NCBI GenBank assembly: GCA_022605425.2 | Contig: CM061256.1 | Location: forward strand, 372,001 to 436,000 | Reading direction: 5' to 3' | DNA from: Hamiltosporidium tvaerminnensis | Taxonomy: Eukaryota; Microsporidia; Dubosqiidae | DNA: 64,000 nt | The notes under the pieces: model-generated | Seen by the model: only the letters and a program-made list of their open reading frames with translations | Told to the model about the DNA's origin: nothing | The model's database searches: none | Translations under genes and position numbers: made by a program | Shown here: one piece after another, positions 10,832 through 20,477 of the stretch | Layout of the letters: each line of letters starts with the position of its first letter | Numbering within the stretch: the stretch's first letter is position 1

Positions 10832-12581
10832 CTCCCTCTGTCCGGAAATATGGTATACATTTTAGCGATTTTTTTGTCCGGAAATATGGTATACATTTGC
10901 GAAAAAAATAAAATAAAATAAAAAATGTAAGGACAAGTTTATTATATTACCTTTATTTCGAACATTAAATAAATATTAATGTAAATATTAAATAAAGATT
11001 TAAAATCATATATATTAAAATTAATAATTCACTCAAAATTTGATTTGGCTTTAACGTATTCTTCTTTGGAACATACATATTTTTCTAGCAGTCGACCTTC
11101 GCGACGAAGTTTTACTTTACTTAAATGAGGTATTTTATAACCATTTCCACCATCTGCTAGCATAATTGACTCCATACATGCTTGCAATGTTGTAAAAACG
11201 TTATCGAGAGTATTCGCTTCTAATTGATGAAATGCATCTTGAACAAGATTTATTAATTCGTCAATTGTGTGTGGCGATGCTTGATATTGCAGCGATTGTA
11301 TGGAGTTGAAAAAGCCTAAACCAAGAACATTTAAATTCGGGCTATTTGCCAGTTGCACCTTAAATTTAATATTCCAGTCATCAGCAGAACCAAGAGCGAC
11401 AATATCTGCATCATTATCCGAAAAATGGGGTTTCGCATTGTCTTGTTGTACGTAAATTGTTTTCTTTTTGTATGCTTGCGGAAATTTAGATTTAATTACG
11501 GAAATACACTATCAATGATCATGTTTTTGCAACGACTGCTGTAACAGATTCCACATTTTTTTTTATCATTGTTCTTTAGCCCTATTCTTAGAATTTTTTT
11601 GAGCTGGTTCTTGATAAACAAATAGCCATATTCCAATTTTCCCATCAAAAAAAAGCTTTCGATGTGCATCATAGCGTGGTCGAGCTACTGCAGCCATGAA
11701 CATTATTTTCGTAATAAATGGCTTACTTTTGCAGTTTCTCTCCGGTTTTTCTTCGTTTAACATTAAGTAATAAGAGCGCTTAACTTTAGTTAGATAAAAC
11801 CACTTTTCATCAATGTGAACGTAGTCGTACAAATCATCAAAAAGCAAATCTCCATTATTAGCAAGATTTACTTTAGACAAGCAAAATTTCAATCTGTCCA
11901 TTTTATTTTTATCTGTTAAAGTTGGATAACTGAAGAAGATATTTTCTTCATATACTTTCCCGACTTGAATATATCAAACAAAGTTTATTTTGGAATATCA
12001 ATTGCAAAGGAAAGACTTGTGAGCGTTCATCGACGATTTAATGGTGTTTTCTTAATTGCGCTAAATTGTTCGAATATTCTTTAGGTTTTCTTCCGCATCT
12101 TTTTTTCTTTTTTGAAGAAACATCGGCACATATCTTGCCTTTTTTGTATTGAGTTTGTGCTGTGTGCCAAATTCTGTTAACGGTTAGCCGGGAAACTTGA
12201 AAGACAGAAGAAATTTCGTTGATGGCACCGTATTTTAACTTATTCTCCTTCATCTGCTGTAATAATTTTTTAAAATACCTTGACGTTGTTCTTTAGTTAA
12301 CTGTTTATATTTTGAATCTCTTCTTTCTAAATTTAACAAATTTCCTTCCAAATTTTCCATATTCGTTTTGCAGCGGTACTAATTTTTTTTACCTTAAGAA
12401 ACACTGATGTTTCAGCGGTAACTTTTTAACTAAGAATGATATTACTAAAGTTAAATATTTTAGGTTGTATTGTCATGAATATTTACTATGACAATGTCAT
12501 GACAGTTGCATTTTTATTTTTATATTCACGATAATCTATAGTTTTTTTCGAAATTTATACCATATTTCCGGACAGAGGGAG
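10832..12581 (-). mobile_element. Tc1/mariner element (plant-MLE/Lemi-like), inactive
   Basis: A 1750-bp element with terminal inverted repeats. The left end is CTCCCTCTGTCCGGAAATAT and the right end is its exact complement over 26 bp, flanked by TA on both sides (10830-10831 and 12582-12583), the mariner target. The CTCCCTC(T/C)GTCC end resembles the ends of plant mariner-like and Stowaway elements. A second partial copy of the end (TCCGGAAATATGGTATACAT) lies at about 10878-10898, giving a subterminal direct repeat. The transposase reads on the minus strand in broken frames. Confidence 0.9.
11029..12253 (-). pseudogene. Mariner-like DD39D transposase, frameshifted
   Basis: Decayed mariner-family transposase in three pieces. 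12253-12038 carries the N-terminal helix-turn-helix (EISSVFQVSRLTVNRIW) and a basic GRKPKE stretch. 11901-11566 carries the first catalytic Asp in VHIDEKWFYLTK. The last part carries the second Asp in YVQQDNAKPH (about 11450) and runs on to a KIPHLSKVKLRREG C-terminus. The third catalytic position lies 39 residues after the second Asp (DD39D spacing), but NVLGLGFF has Gly (codon GGT at 11322-11320) where Asp is expected. Frameshifts and stops, including a TGA at about 11566, also break it. The family call is strong; this copy should be dead. Confidence 0.88.
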
Positions 12582-12583
12582 TA

Positions 12584-13517
12584 TTTAATAAAAAATCGAA
12601 AAATTAGAAATATTACCAAACATGAAGTAGAAAACAAAGTTCAATGATTTCCTCTGTTCTATTATTCACATACTTTCTTTATATTAATCAACTTTTTCTT
12701 AACTTTTGTTGCTGTTTTACTCTTTTTCTATACTTAAATTCTAAAAAAAAAAAAAATTACAAAAAAAATAAAATATAAGCTAAGTATCATAATTAACTTT
12801 ATAAAGAATAAAAGGTCTTTAACCACATGATTTATTTCAGTTTTAAGTTATAGTACGTTTTTCTTTTGTTTTATGAAGTTTTAACACGAGACATAATAAA
12901 AATAGTAAATAAGTCTAGGCTCTTAACGGGCCATAATGCTATTGAGTAGGTAAATAAGTTGGTAAGTAAGATATAATAAAAAAAGAGAGTAACATATTAA
13001 GGTTTAGACCGAATAGAATAACAAAAAATTTATGTAATTTTTAAGTGAAAAACTATGGCAGGAACAAAAGTATAAAAAATACCTCAAAAATAATATTATA
13101 AACAGTATTGAATTACAAATAAAATGTAATTTACAAGCCTGAATCAGCGATATATTTGAGAGCTTATAAAGAAGAAGAAGCTAATTTAAATAATAAAACG
13201 ATAAATAACTTGAGAACAAAAGATTTTACAGCCTTTAATATGATAAATTCATAGTCTATTAAGCTTCTAATAATATTTTTAACAATTTATCTTAAAATAG
13301 CTATTATTCTGTAGTTTTATATACTAAGTTGTTAAATATTAAATAGTCGTGGTTTTTATTTATTCTAAATACCAATATGCTTCTCTTATTTAATTATTAT
13401 AATATTTTAGATTTACTAGTTTTTCAAGGTGGTATAAGTTACACAGTATTTTAAATCCTTTTTTCAACCAAGATTTAAAATTTTCCGAGAAATACAATAT
13501 TTTATTATAAACGACCA
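12584..13517. other. AT-rich gap
   Basis: No gene or known element recognised downstream of the mariner element. Confidence 0.5.
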
Positions 13518-13523
13518 CCCCCC
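13518..13523 (+). promoter_or_regulatory. C-run signal before small ORF
   Basis: A run of six C in ACGACCACCCCCCTTCGC lies 17 nt before the ATG of a 47-codon frame, resembling the CCC signals at the recognised genes. Confidence 0.45.
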
Positions 13524-13540
13524 TTCGCTATTAATTTTAA

Positions 13541-13684
13541 ATGAGTAAAAAGAAAAATCCAATAAACGTTTCTGATTTAGATATTCCATCCTCGATATTT
13601 TTAACTGTTACAGATGAAGAGATTGAAGAGTATCCAATACCAAAAGATAAAATATCAGAATTTGAAATAAATTTTGAAATTTAA
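13541..13684 (+). CDS. Small acidic protein, 47 aa, unidentified
   Basis: A short frame below usual length cut-offs. It starts with a lysine patch (MSKKKNPINVSDLDIPSS) followed by an acidic C-terminal half containing TDEEIEEYPIPKD and ending FEINFEI. Composition is far from the surrounding AT-only noise, and a C-run precedes the start as at the known genes. The acidic-aromatic pattern loosely recalls Sem1/DSS1, the small proteasome-lid and TREX-2 subunit, but no Trp is present and the resemblance is too weak to name it. It could also be chance. Confidence 0.45.
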   Translation: MSKKKNPINVSDLDIPSSIFLTVTDEEIEEYPIPKDKISEFEINFEI

Positions 13685-14980
13685 TTCGTTTAAATGAAAC
13701 ATCTTTTTTATGATTTATATTTTTTATGATTCGTAGTTCTTTTATAATTAATAGTGTTGTATTCTACTACATTATTATGGGTTATTGTATTCTTTCATAA
13801 AATATAAAATTTTTTGTTTTAAACCTCAATGTTCGAAGAAAGGAAACAAAACAACTGAAGTAAAAATATAATTAAACTTTTTCTTTTCCTGAATAATTAT
13901 TTGTTTACACGGATTAACAAACCATTTACTTTAGATAATAGAACCTGTCTCTATCAAAAATACCTTTTATCTGAGTACCTCAAGAGAGGTTACGACAAAT
14001 AACTTTTATATGATTTAACATACTTAGATATTCCAGTTCTCTTGTACTTCTCCGTGTTAGGAATTTTACGATTTTAAGTTTTTATATTGTTCATAGTTTT
14101 TCTATAAAATCAAGTGTCGCCATACTTCTAGCCTGCGAATCATATTTACTTTAATAGAATTCTCGAAGATCAACTACTGATTAGATTTTATACCCACGTT
14201 TTGAAAAGTATTCATATCATCTTTATCATTAATTTTTTTAAATTTAGTGTTAAAAGTTTCATACATACGTTCAAAAAAAGAAAATTGTATGAGAAGATAT
14301 TTTTAAAAAATAATATTAAAATTAAGTGAAATTTTATAAGAGTCTTTTGCCTATACATTTCAATACCCCTCATAAATTTTATCATGTATTTATTTGCGCT
14401 TCCAGTTCTACCTATCTTGTTGAAAAAAAAAACATTCTCTAAAATAAAATACATAAAAAATACTTACAAATATAAATTAACAGATTAGCACATAATGTAA
14501 TTATTGGTAATTTATACTCGTAAATTTAATCTTAATTCTAAGCAATTATCTTCAAACCTTTTCAGTTACATAATTTTCTGAATAGCTACTTATGTCACAT
14601 ATTTTTTGTTATTTCATTTTGTTTTGTTAGTTCAAAATAATAGAAAATATAAATATATTCTACAAAAAAAATTGTTGAAAACCAAATAAAGTTTCTTATC
14701 ATTCCAAATTCAGAATTAAACAAAATATATAAAACTCTTTAAAAAAAGTTTTAACTTGAAATTTATTAATTAAAAAATTAGATATTCATTTTAAAATTAT
14801 CTATGATTGTACTTTTATTTGTATAATTTATTGTTTTTTTTTATTTTATTTTCAGATTTGATTTATAAAGATACGCTTACTCATAAAAAAAATGTTAGCG
14901 GCCATAAAAAGATAATATAAGAACACTACCACATAATAAAGGATTAAAATCCACTGCTCTAAATAATAAAAACCAATAAC
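13685..14980. other. AT-rich gap
   Basis: No gene is supported. An 80-codon minus-strand frame at 14212-14454 has a composition expected from AT-rich noise. Confidence 0.5.
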
Positions 14981-14983
14981 AAG

Positions 14984-15055
14984 TTTCTTTTTTGCTTTTA
15001 AATAGTTATTTAAGTTTCTTTTTTGTTTTTAAATAACTATTTAAAGTTTCTTTTT
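14984..15055. repeat. Short tandem repeat, about 30-bp unit
   Basis: AGTTTCTTTTTTGCTTTTAA-type units repeat about 2.5 times, each followed by ATAGTTATTTA or its near-palindromic partner. No function seen. Confidence 0.6.
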
Positions 15056-15713
15056 TAACCAAAGAATAGTATTCTTTCTATATATTGTTCTCAATCTATA
15101 ATTCAAAATAAAAAAGTATATTTCTAACAATAATAATATTACTATCTCACCCAACAAAAATATTAAAATATAAAAACAAGAATTTATACACATGTATTCA
15201 TAAATCTTTAAATAAAATAATTATTTACTTCTCCTAACATATTGAAAAAACCAATATTCTTATATTTCTTTAATCACTTATATTACTTATATTACTTTAT
15301 AGTCTCAAATAATCTAGAATAATATAAAACTACTCTTCTTACTATCTTAAATAAAACTCAATACCGTTCCAGATTTCTCACACGCACCTACAAATTATTT
15401 CAATTTTTAAATACAATTACATAATACTATCCTCTTTAACAAAAATACAATATAATCACTCCCTATCTTCATTAAATCTAAGTCTATTTTAATCCAAGAA
15501 TAAATAAAAATATAAACTTAGATACTTACAATAAAAATATTTAATTTAATTAATATATCTTTAATCTAAGAATAAGCCAGATTTATTATCGTATCATTTT
15601 AATAATATTAGTATAGTGTAACATCATTATATAACAATTATAATTACTGTTAATTTCTAAATGTTATAATTCATCTTAATTCTTAATTCTTAATAACTTA
15701 ATATTTTAATAAT
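15056..15713. other. AT-rich gap
   Basis: Nothing recognised apart from short TTAAT/TCTTAA reiterations. Confidence 0.5.
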
Positions 15714-16518
15714 CACTTTATTTAAAAATATCACATCTTTTTACAATAGTGGCAAGTGTTATATTTGTTTTCATGACATTAACGCAGTTCTAGGTTTAAC
15801 ATAAATGACTGCTACCCCAACACTCCATCGGTAACCCCTGCTATACCTACGTCCCAAAGCCTTTCATCTACCAGGTGTGTAGAACCTAATTAATAGGCGA
15901 GGCAGTTGCCCGGAGTTCGTTAATGTCCGTTGCATGGAGTGTGATCGAAGGCCGAAGCCCCCCCTGGGCTCCCCCAAGACTATGCAGCATTCCCACTTAC
16001 TCTACACTTTCTGAACCCAATAAACTTCTAGCTAAGATATATTTCAGAGATTTACATGGGATCCACCTAGACAGTGCAATGTCATACCAACAGGTATAAC
16101 CTGCTACTTAGCTCTCCCGGCTTTTAATGGGTTTTATTTTTATATCTCCCAGGCGCTAAGTCTTCTAACCCGAGTGAGCAAGGCTAGGTTTCCATGCTTT
16201 TACGTGGCAATTACCTACATGTTCAGCTGCGGTCTGCAATCTGGTTACATAAAAAACTACAAATAAATTCGTAGAAAAAGTTTCACCATTTCTTAGACCT
16301 CTCCTCCTCATAACAACTCCCATGGAACAACCGAAGATGTAGTGTGGTTGTATTCCCACCAAAAATCCAAACAATGATCTCACACCAGTTTCACACACTC
16401 ATTGCCATGCAGAAAGTTTTTTATGTGGTTATCCTCCCTTCACCTATTATGTGGTTATTCTCCCTCCACCTATGTGGTTATCCTCCCTCCACCTATGTGG
16501 TTATCCTCCCTCCACCTT
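15714..16518 (+). repeat. Repeat A copy 2 with tandem 3' tail
   Basis: Close to the consensus of repeat A. Its 3' end is unusual: the terminal TATGTGGTTATCCTCCCTCC(ACC) unit is repeated about four times (16422-16517; units of 23 bp, the first 26 bp). The other copies have one unit. A 77-codon frame on the minus strand occurs in copies 2, 5 and 7 but is probably incidental. Confidence 0.9.
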
Positions 16519-16700
16519 AATATTTTAATAATATCTTAATATCCTACTATCTTAACATCCTAATATCCTAGTATCTTAACATCCTAATATCCTAATATCT
16601 TAGTATCTTAACATCCTAATATCCTAATATCCTAATATTCTAGTATTCTAGTATCCTAGTATCCTAGTATCTTAATATCTTATTCCATATTCTTATTAAT
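16519..16700. repeat. Decamer-like TATCCTAATA tandem array
   Basis: An imperfect array of TATCCTAATA/TATCTTAACA-like units upstream of the CTR9-like gene. It is low-complexity and its role is unknown. Confidence 0.7.
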
Positions 16701-16832
16701 ATCTTAATTATTCATCACCCCATCCAATTCCCTTCTTCTATTCCCCTCCTTCAAATAAAATCGTCAAATAAAATCTCCAAAAAACAATCTCTTAAATCTT
16801 ATAATCTACATTTAAATTCTCTACACCCCACA

Positions 16833-16836
16833 CCCC
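16833..16836 (+). promoter_or_regulatory. CCCC signal before the CTR9-like gene
   Basis: Two C-runs (ACACCCCACACCCC) precede the ATG at 16842 by 5-16 nt, matching the start-proximal CCC signal of the conserved genes. Confidence 0.55.
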
Positions 16837-16841
16837 TAAAC

Positions 16842-19800
16842 ATGTTAACAATACACATAAACACCAACGAGACATACACTCTCGACCCATCAGACCTCCC
16901 AACAAAAAAAAACTTCAAAAATTTTCTTACATTTCTTACCACCTCCAACGTACCAATACCCGACCTATTAAATATAGCACATCATTATAACTCACAGTCA
17001 CACCACATTGAATGTAGAAAAGTTCTTCTTACTTGTGCTGATATTTGTACTTTCTCTGTTAAATACGAACCATACGTTTTATTACTCCTCATATCACACA
17101 TACTAACGTATTATAACGAAGAGAATATTTTTAACGATAAAATCTTTAACAGTAAAGATGAGACTAAAGACAAAGATGAGACTAAAGACAAAGATGAGAC
17201 TAAAGACAAAGATGAGAGTAGTAAACACAAAGATGAGAGTAGTAAACACAAAGATGAGGATAGAGATATGACTAAAGATAAATTAAATACCAATAACTTA
17301 TATACCAATACAAGTATATCTAACACAAGTATATCTAACACATCTAATACCAACACATATACTAATACAAATACTAACACATATGCTAATAACGACACAC
17401 TCCTTAATAAACACTTTAAAAGACTTGAAACCCTCTCACTAACACCACCACACACATCACTTCTATCTCTCCTCAAAGCATTTTACTGTCTCCACAAAAA
17501 CAAAACAGACACTTCACTCTTCCTCTTCAACAACACATCCACCCCTCTAACACGTACAGGTATAGAAATATCATATTTTCTTACTAATACCCCATTTAAT
17601 TACACACACCCACTTTTAAAAGTTTTATATTTTTATAATAAAAACGATTCTTCTTTTTGTATTAAAGATTTAGAAATACTTATTAATCAGTATCCCTTAG
17701 TCAGTAACTACATATACCGTATCAAGGGATGTAATAACAATAATAATAGTGATACTAGTAGGGATATGTGTATAGATAATAGTAGGGATACTAGTAGGGA
17801 TACTAGTAGGGATATATGTAAGGATACTAGTAGGGATAATAGTAGGGATACTAGTAGGGATAGTAATACTAGTAAGGATACTATTAGGGATAAGAGTAAT
17901 ATAGATAATAAATTAATAGATAGTAAATTAATAGATAATAGTAATCCCTTTACTGATGACACCAATACCAACACCAATACTAATACTAATACTAATACTA
18001 ATACTAATACTAATACTAATACTAATACCAATACTAATACTAATACTAATACTAATACTAATACTAATACTAATACTAATACTAATACTAATACTAATAC
18101 TAATCTTGATATCCTTCTAACTGATTGTTACTCTCTTATTACTACTAACCCTTATAAAGCTATTAATATATTAAAACCACTTTTAAATTTAAATATCTCA
18201 GAAATATTTTATTTAACCGGTAAATTTTACCATTTAAATAAAGAAATACAAAATGCTTTAAAATATTATAATTTAAGTGTTAATATAGATAATTATATAC
18301 CAGCTAAGTATAACATATGCCGTATCAAAGGAGAAGTATTTAGCAATAATACTTTGGTATATAACAGGGGTAATAGTAATAATGGTTTGGTAAGTAGTAA
18401 TAGTAGTAATATATTAGTAAGTAACAGGGGTAGTAATAATTATATTAGTAGTAATAATTATAACAACTATACTAATAATTATAACAACACTACTAATAAC
18501 CATAACAACTATACTAATAACCATAACAACTATACTACTACCCCCTTTATACCCTCACCACAACTCTATATGTATATGGCTTATACTTCTTTAAAAAATA
18601 AAAATACAAATTTAGATTTAAAAAATTTAAATTTAGAATTTTATAATGTATGTAGTGTTATTATAGATGAAATAAAAGGTAGAGAAAGTGTATTTATTAA
18701 ATATGAAAAGATAAGAAATAATAAGTATGTTAAATCATATGTAGTAGAGAATAATATAGTATATCACAAGTACAAGGACATAGTGTATGAGAATATGGAT
18801 TATAGTATGGGTAGTATGGATAATAGTATGGATATTAGTAATATGGATATTAATTTAGATAATAGTAATAGGGATATTAGTAGGGATATTAATTTAGATA
18901 ATAGTAATAGGGATATTAATTTAGATAATGGTAATACTAACAACAATACACCCAATACAAATACACATCCCCTATCTCTTCTTGATTCTGCTCTTTCTAC
19001 AGCTGATGAATCTAATATAACCACAATAATGTACAACCGTTCATTTTTCTGTACAAAACAAGAAAATATAAATATTTTAAAAGAATTATTAAAAAAAGAA
19101 AATAAAATAGAATATTTATTAAGATTAGGATATTTAGAACAAGATATAGAATATTATAAAGAGTGTTGTAGTAATGAGACAGTATATGGATTTAATGCTA
19201 TGGCTAGTGTATATATAAGAGATAGTTATTGTATGGCTAGAAGAGTATTAGAGTGTAGTAAAGGTAGTTTATATGGATGTATACTTCTAGGATACATAGG
19301 TATTGTTAGTGGTAAGGATAGTGGGGGTGGTGGTAGTAGGGGTGTAGGTAGGGATAGTATTAGTAATAGTATTAGTAGTAAATATAGTAGTAACCATCCT
19401 AATACTAATAATATTAGTCTTGCTCTTGATTGGTTCTTGAAAGGTCTTAAGTATAATAGTAAGTCTCCTTACTGTTGTTTAGGTGTTGGTCTGTGTTTAG
19501 TAGAAAAAGGATTTAAAAAAGAAGGTATTGATATATTAAAAGGGTGTTATAGAGAAGTAAGAGAAGTTAGTTATAATTTAGGTAAAATATTTTATGATAG
19601 CAAAGACTATAAAGAGAGTCTTAAGTGGTACATAGAGTATTACAGGGGTATTAATAATACTACTTATAATAATAGTAAGGATAGTGATACTACTTATACT
19701 AATAGTAAAGAAATAAATACTAATGTTACTTATAATACTACTAACACAAAGAATACTAATGCTAATGTTACTTATAATAACACTAATACTACTAACACTA

Positions 19801-20258
19801 ATACTACTAATACTAATACTAATGTTACTTATAATAAGTTCCTGAGGTGCTTAAGAGATAGAATAATAGTATTAGCTTTAAGACTAGGAGAGGATACTAG
19901 TAATAATAAAGCTAATGGTAATATTGTAAGTAGTATGGCTAATAATAGTACTTATACCAGTAAAGGTAATACTTATACTAACAATATTACTGGTGTTGGT
20001 TCTGTTGAGTATCTGTTGGATGGGGTGTTGGAGTGTGTTGGTATGGAAGAAGAAGTATTGATCTGTAAAATAAGGATGATGGTTGAGAGAAATGAATTGG
20101 AAATAAAAAAATATTTAAAATATTTAAGTGGTGATAATAAGAGGAGAGTGTTAGAGTGGGTTGAGAGGAAGAGGAAGGGTAATGAGGAGGAGAGGAATAG
20201 AGTGGAGAAAAAGGTTAAGGAGTTAGAGGAGTATAGGAAGAGAATGAGGAGAGTATAG
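16842..20258 (+). CDS. CTR9: CTR9-like TPR protein with microsatellite insertions
   Basis: Probable CTR9, the TPR scaffold of the PAF1 transcription elongation complex (nuclear). Of 1138 residues, much is low-complexity. The N-terminus (1-95) has a CTR9-like opening of a short beta strand with DPSDLP, then helical repeats. TPR-like pairs appear at about 425-480 (YLTGKFYHLNKEIQNALKYY) and 870-930 (GVGLCLVEKGFKKEGIDI, then YNLGKIFYDSKDYKESLKWY), the latter like the GIGAVLAxKG region of CTR9. The C-terminus (about 1085-1138) is the expected charged helix rich in E, R and K. Insertions include KDE repeats (about 100-140), DTSRD repeats (about 303-350), 24 TN dipeptides (374-421), and NSNRDI and NTTNTN tracts. 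An alternative is another TPR or Sel1-type protein. Confidence 0.6.
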   Translation: MLTIHINTNETYTLDPSDLPTKKNFKNFLTFLTTSNVPIPDLLNIAHHYNSQSHHIECRKVLLTCADICTFSVKYEPYVLLLLISHILTYYNEENIFNDKIFNSKDETKDKDETKDKDETKDKDESSKHKDESSKHKDEDRDMTKDKLNTNNLYTNTSISNTSISNTSNTNTYTNTNTNTYANNDTLLNKHFKRLETLSLTPPHTSLLSLLKAFYCLHKNKTDTSLFLFNNTSTPLTRTGIEISYFLTNTPFNYTHPLLKVLYFYNKNDSSFCIKDLEILINQYPLVSNYIYRIKGCNNNNNSDTSRDMCIDNSRDTSRDTSRDICKDTSRDNSRDTSRDSNTSKDTIRDKSNIDNKLIDSKLIDNSNPFTDDTNTNTNTNTNTNTNTNTNTNTNTNTNTNTNTNTNTNTNTNTNTNTNTNLDILLTDCYSLITTNPYKAINILKPLLNLNISEIFYLTGKFYHLNKEIQNALKYYNLSVNIDNYIPAKYNICRIKGEVFSNNTLVYNRGNSNNGLVSSNSSNILVSNRGSNNYISSNNYNNYTNNYNNTTNNHNNYTNNHNNYTTTPFIPSPQLYMYMAYTSLKNKNTNLDLKNLNLEFYNVCSVIIDEIKGRESVFIKYEKIRNNKYVKSYVVENNIVYHKYKDIVYENMDYSMGSMDNSMDISNMDINLDNSNRDISRDINLDNSNRDINLDNGNTNNNTPNTNTHPLSLLDSALSTADESNITTIMYNRSFFCTKQENINILKELLKKENKIEYLLRLGYLEQDIEYYKECCSNETVYGFNAMASVYIRDSYCMARRVLECSKGSLYGCILLGYIGIVSGKDSGGGGSRGVGRDSISNSISSKYSSNHPNTNNISLALDWFLKGLKYNSKSPYCCLGVGLCLVEKGFKKEGIDILKGCYREVREVSYNLGKIFYDSKDYKESLKWYIEYYRGINNTTYNNSKDSDTTYTNSKEINTNVTYNTTNTKNTNANVTYNNTNTTNTNTTNTNTNVTYNKFLRCLRDRIIVLALRLGEDTSNNKANGNIVSSMANNSTYTSKGNTYTNNITGVGSVEYLLDGVLECVGMEEEVLICKIRMMVERNELEIKKYLKYLSGDNKRRVLEWVERKRKGNEEERNRVEKKVKELEEYRKRMRRV
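17750..17890 (+). repeat. GATACTAGTAGG coding minisatellite
   Basis: A 12-bp unit GATACTAGTAGG, with GATAATAGTAGG variants, encodes Asp-Thr/Asn-Ser-Arg repeats inside the CTR9-like gene. Related GATATTAATTTAGATAATAG units recur at about 18790-18950. Confidence 0.9.
17961..18104 (+). repeat. ACTAAT hexanucleotide microsatellite in coding sequence
   Basis: 144 bp, i.e. 24 hexamer units of ACCAAT/ACTAAT, encoding a perfect Thr-Asn run. The last 15 or so units are pure ACTAAT, suggesting recent slippage expansion. The open frame is kept because the unit is a multiple of 3. Confidence 0.97.
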
Positions 20259-20330
20259 GAGTAGTATATGTAGTACATGAGTAGGAATAGAGTGGAGAAG
20301 AATATTAAGGAGTTAGAGAAGTATATGAGT
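20193..20330 (+). repeat. Duplicated C-terminal segment spanning the CTR9-like stop
   Basis: AGGAATAGAGTGGAGAA… followed by AAGGAGTTAGAG… occurs in the gene's last codons (20193-20242) and again just past the stop (20283-20330). This suggests a local duplication of about 90 bp that left an orphan tail. GTAGAAGTAGAAGAGTA reiterations follow to about 20470. Confidence 0.75.
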
Positions 20331-20477
20331 AGTATAAGTAGTAGGGTTAGATATATATTAGTATAAGAGTATAAGTAGAAAAGTAGAAGTAGAAGAGTAA
20401 AAGTAGAAGTAGAAGAGTATAAGTAGAAGAGTATAAGTATTATACAAATTATAAGTAGTATAGTAAAAGAATTTATA

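Noticed and set aside
16165-16398. 77-codon frame (MCETGVRSLFGF…) also present at 39734-39967 and 51468-51701
   Set aside because: It lies inside repeat A. Differences among the copies often change amino acids and it is absent or broken in copies 1, 3, 4 and 6, so it follows the repeat rather than selection on a protein.
17708-18031. Minus-strand frames rich in Leu-Val/Ser-Leu under the CTR9-like gene
   Set aside because: These are mirror frames of the coding microsatellites; the plus-strand frame contains the TPR-like blocks and the start signal.
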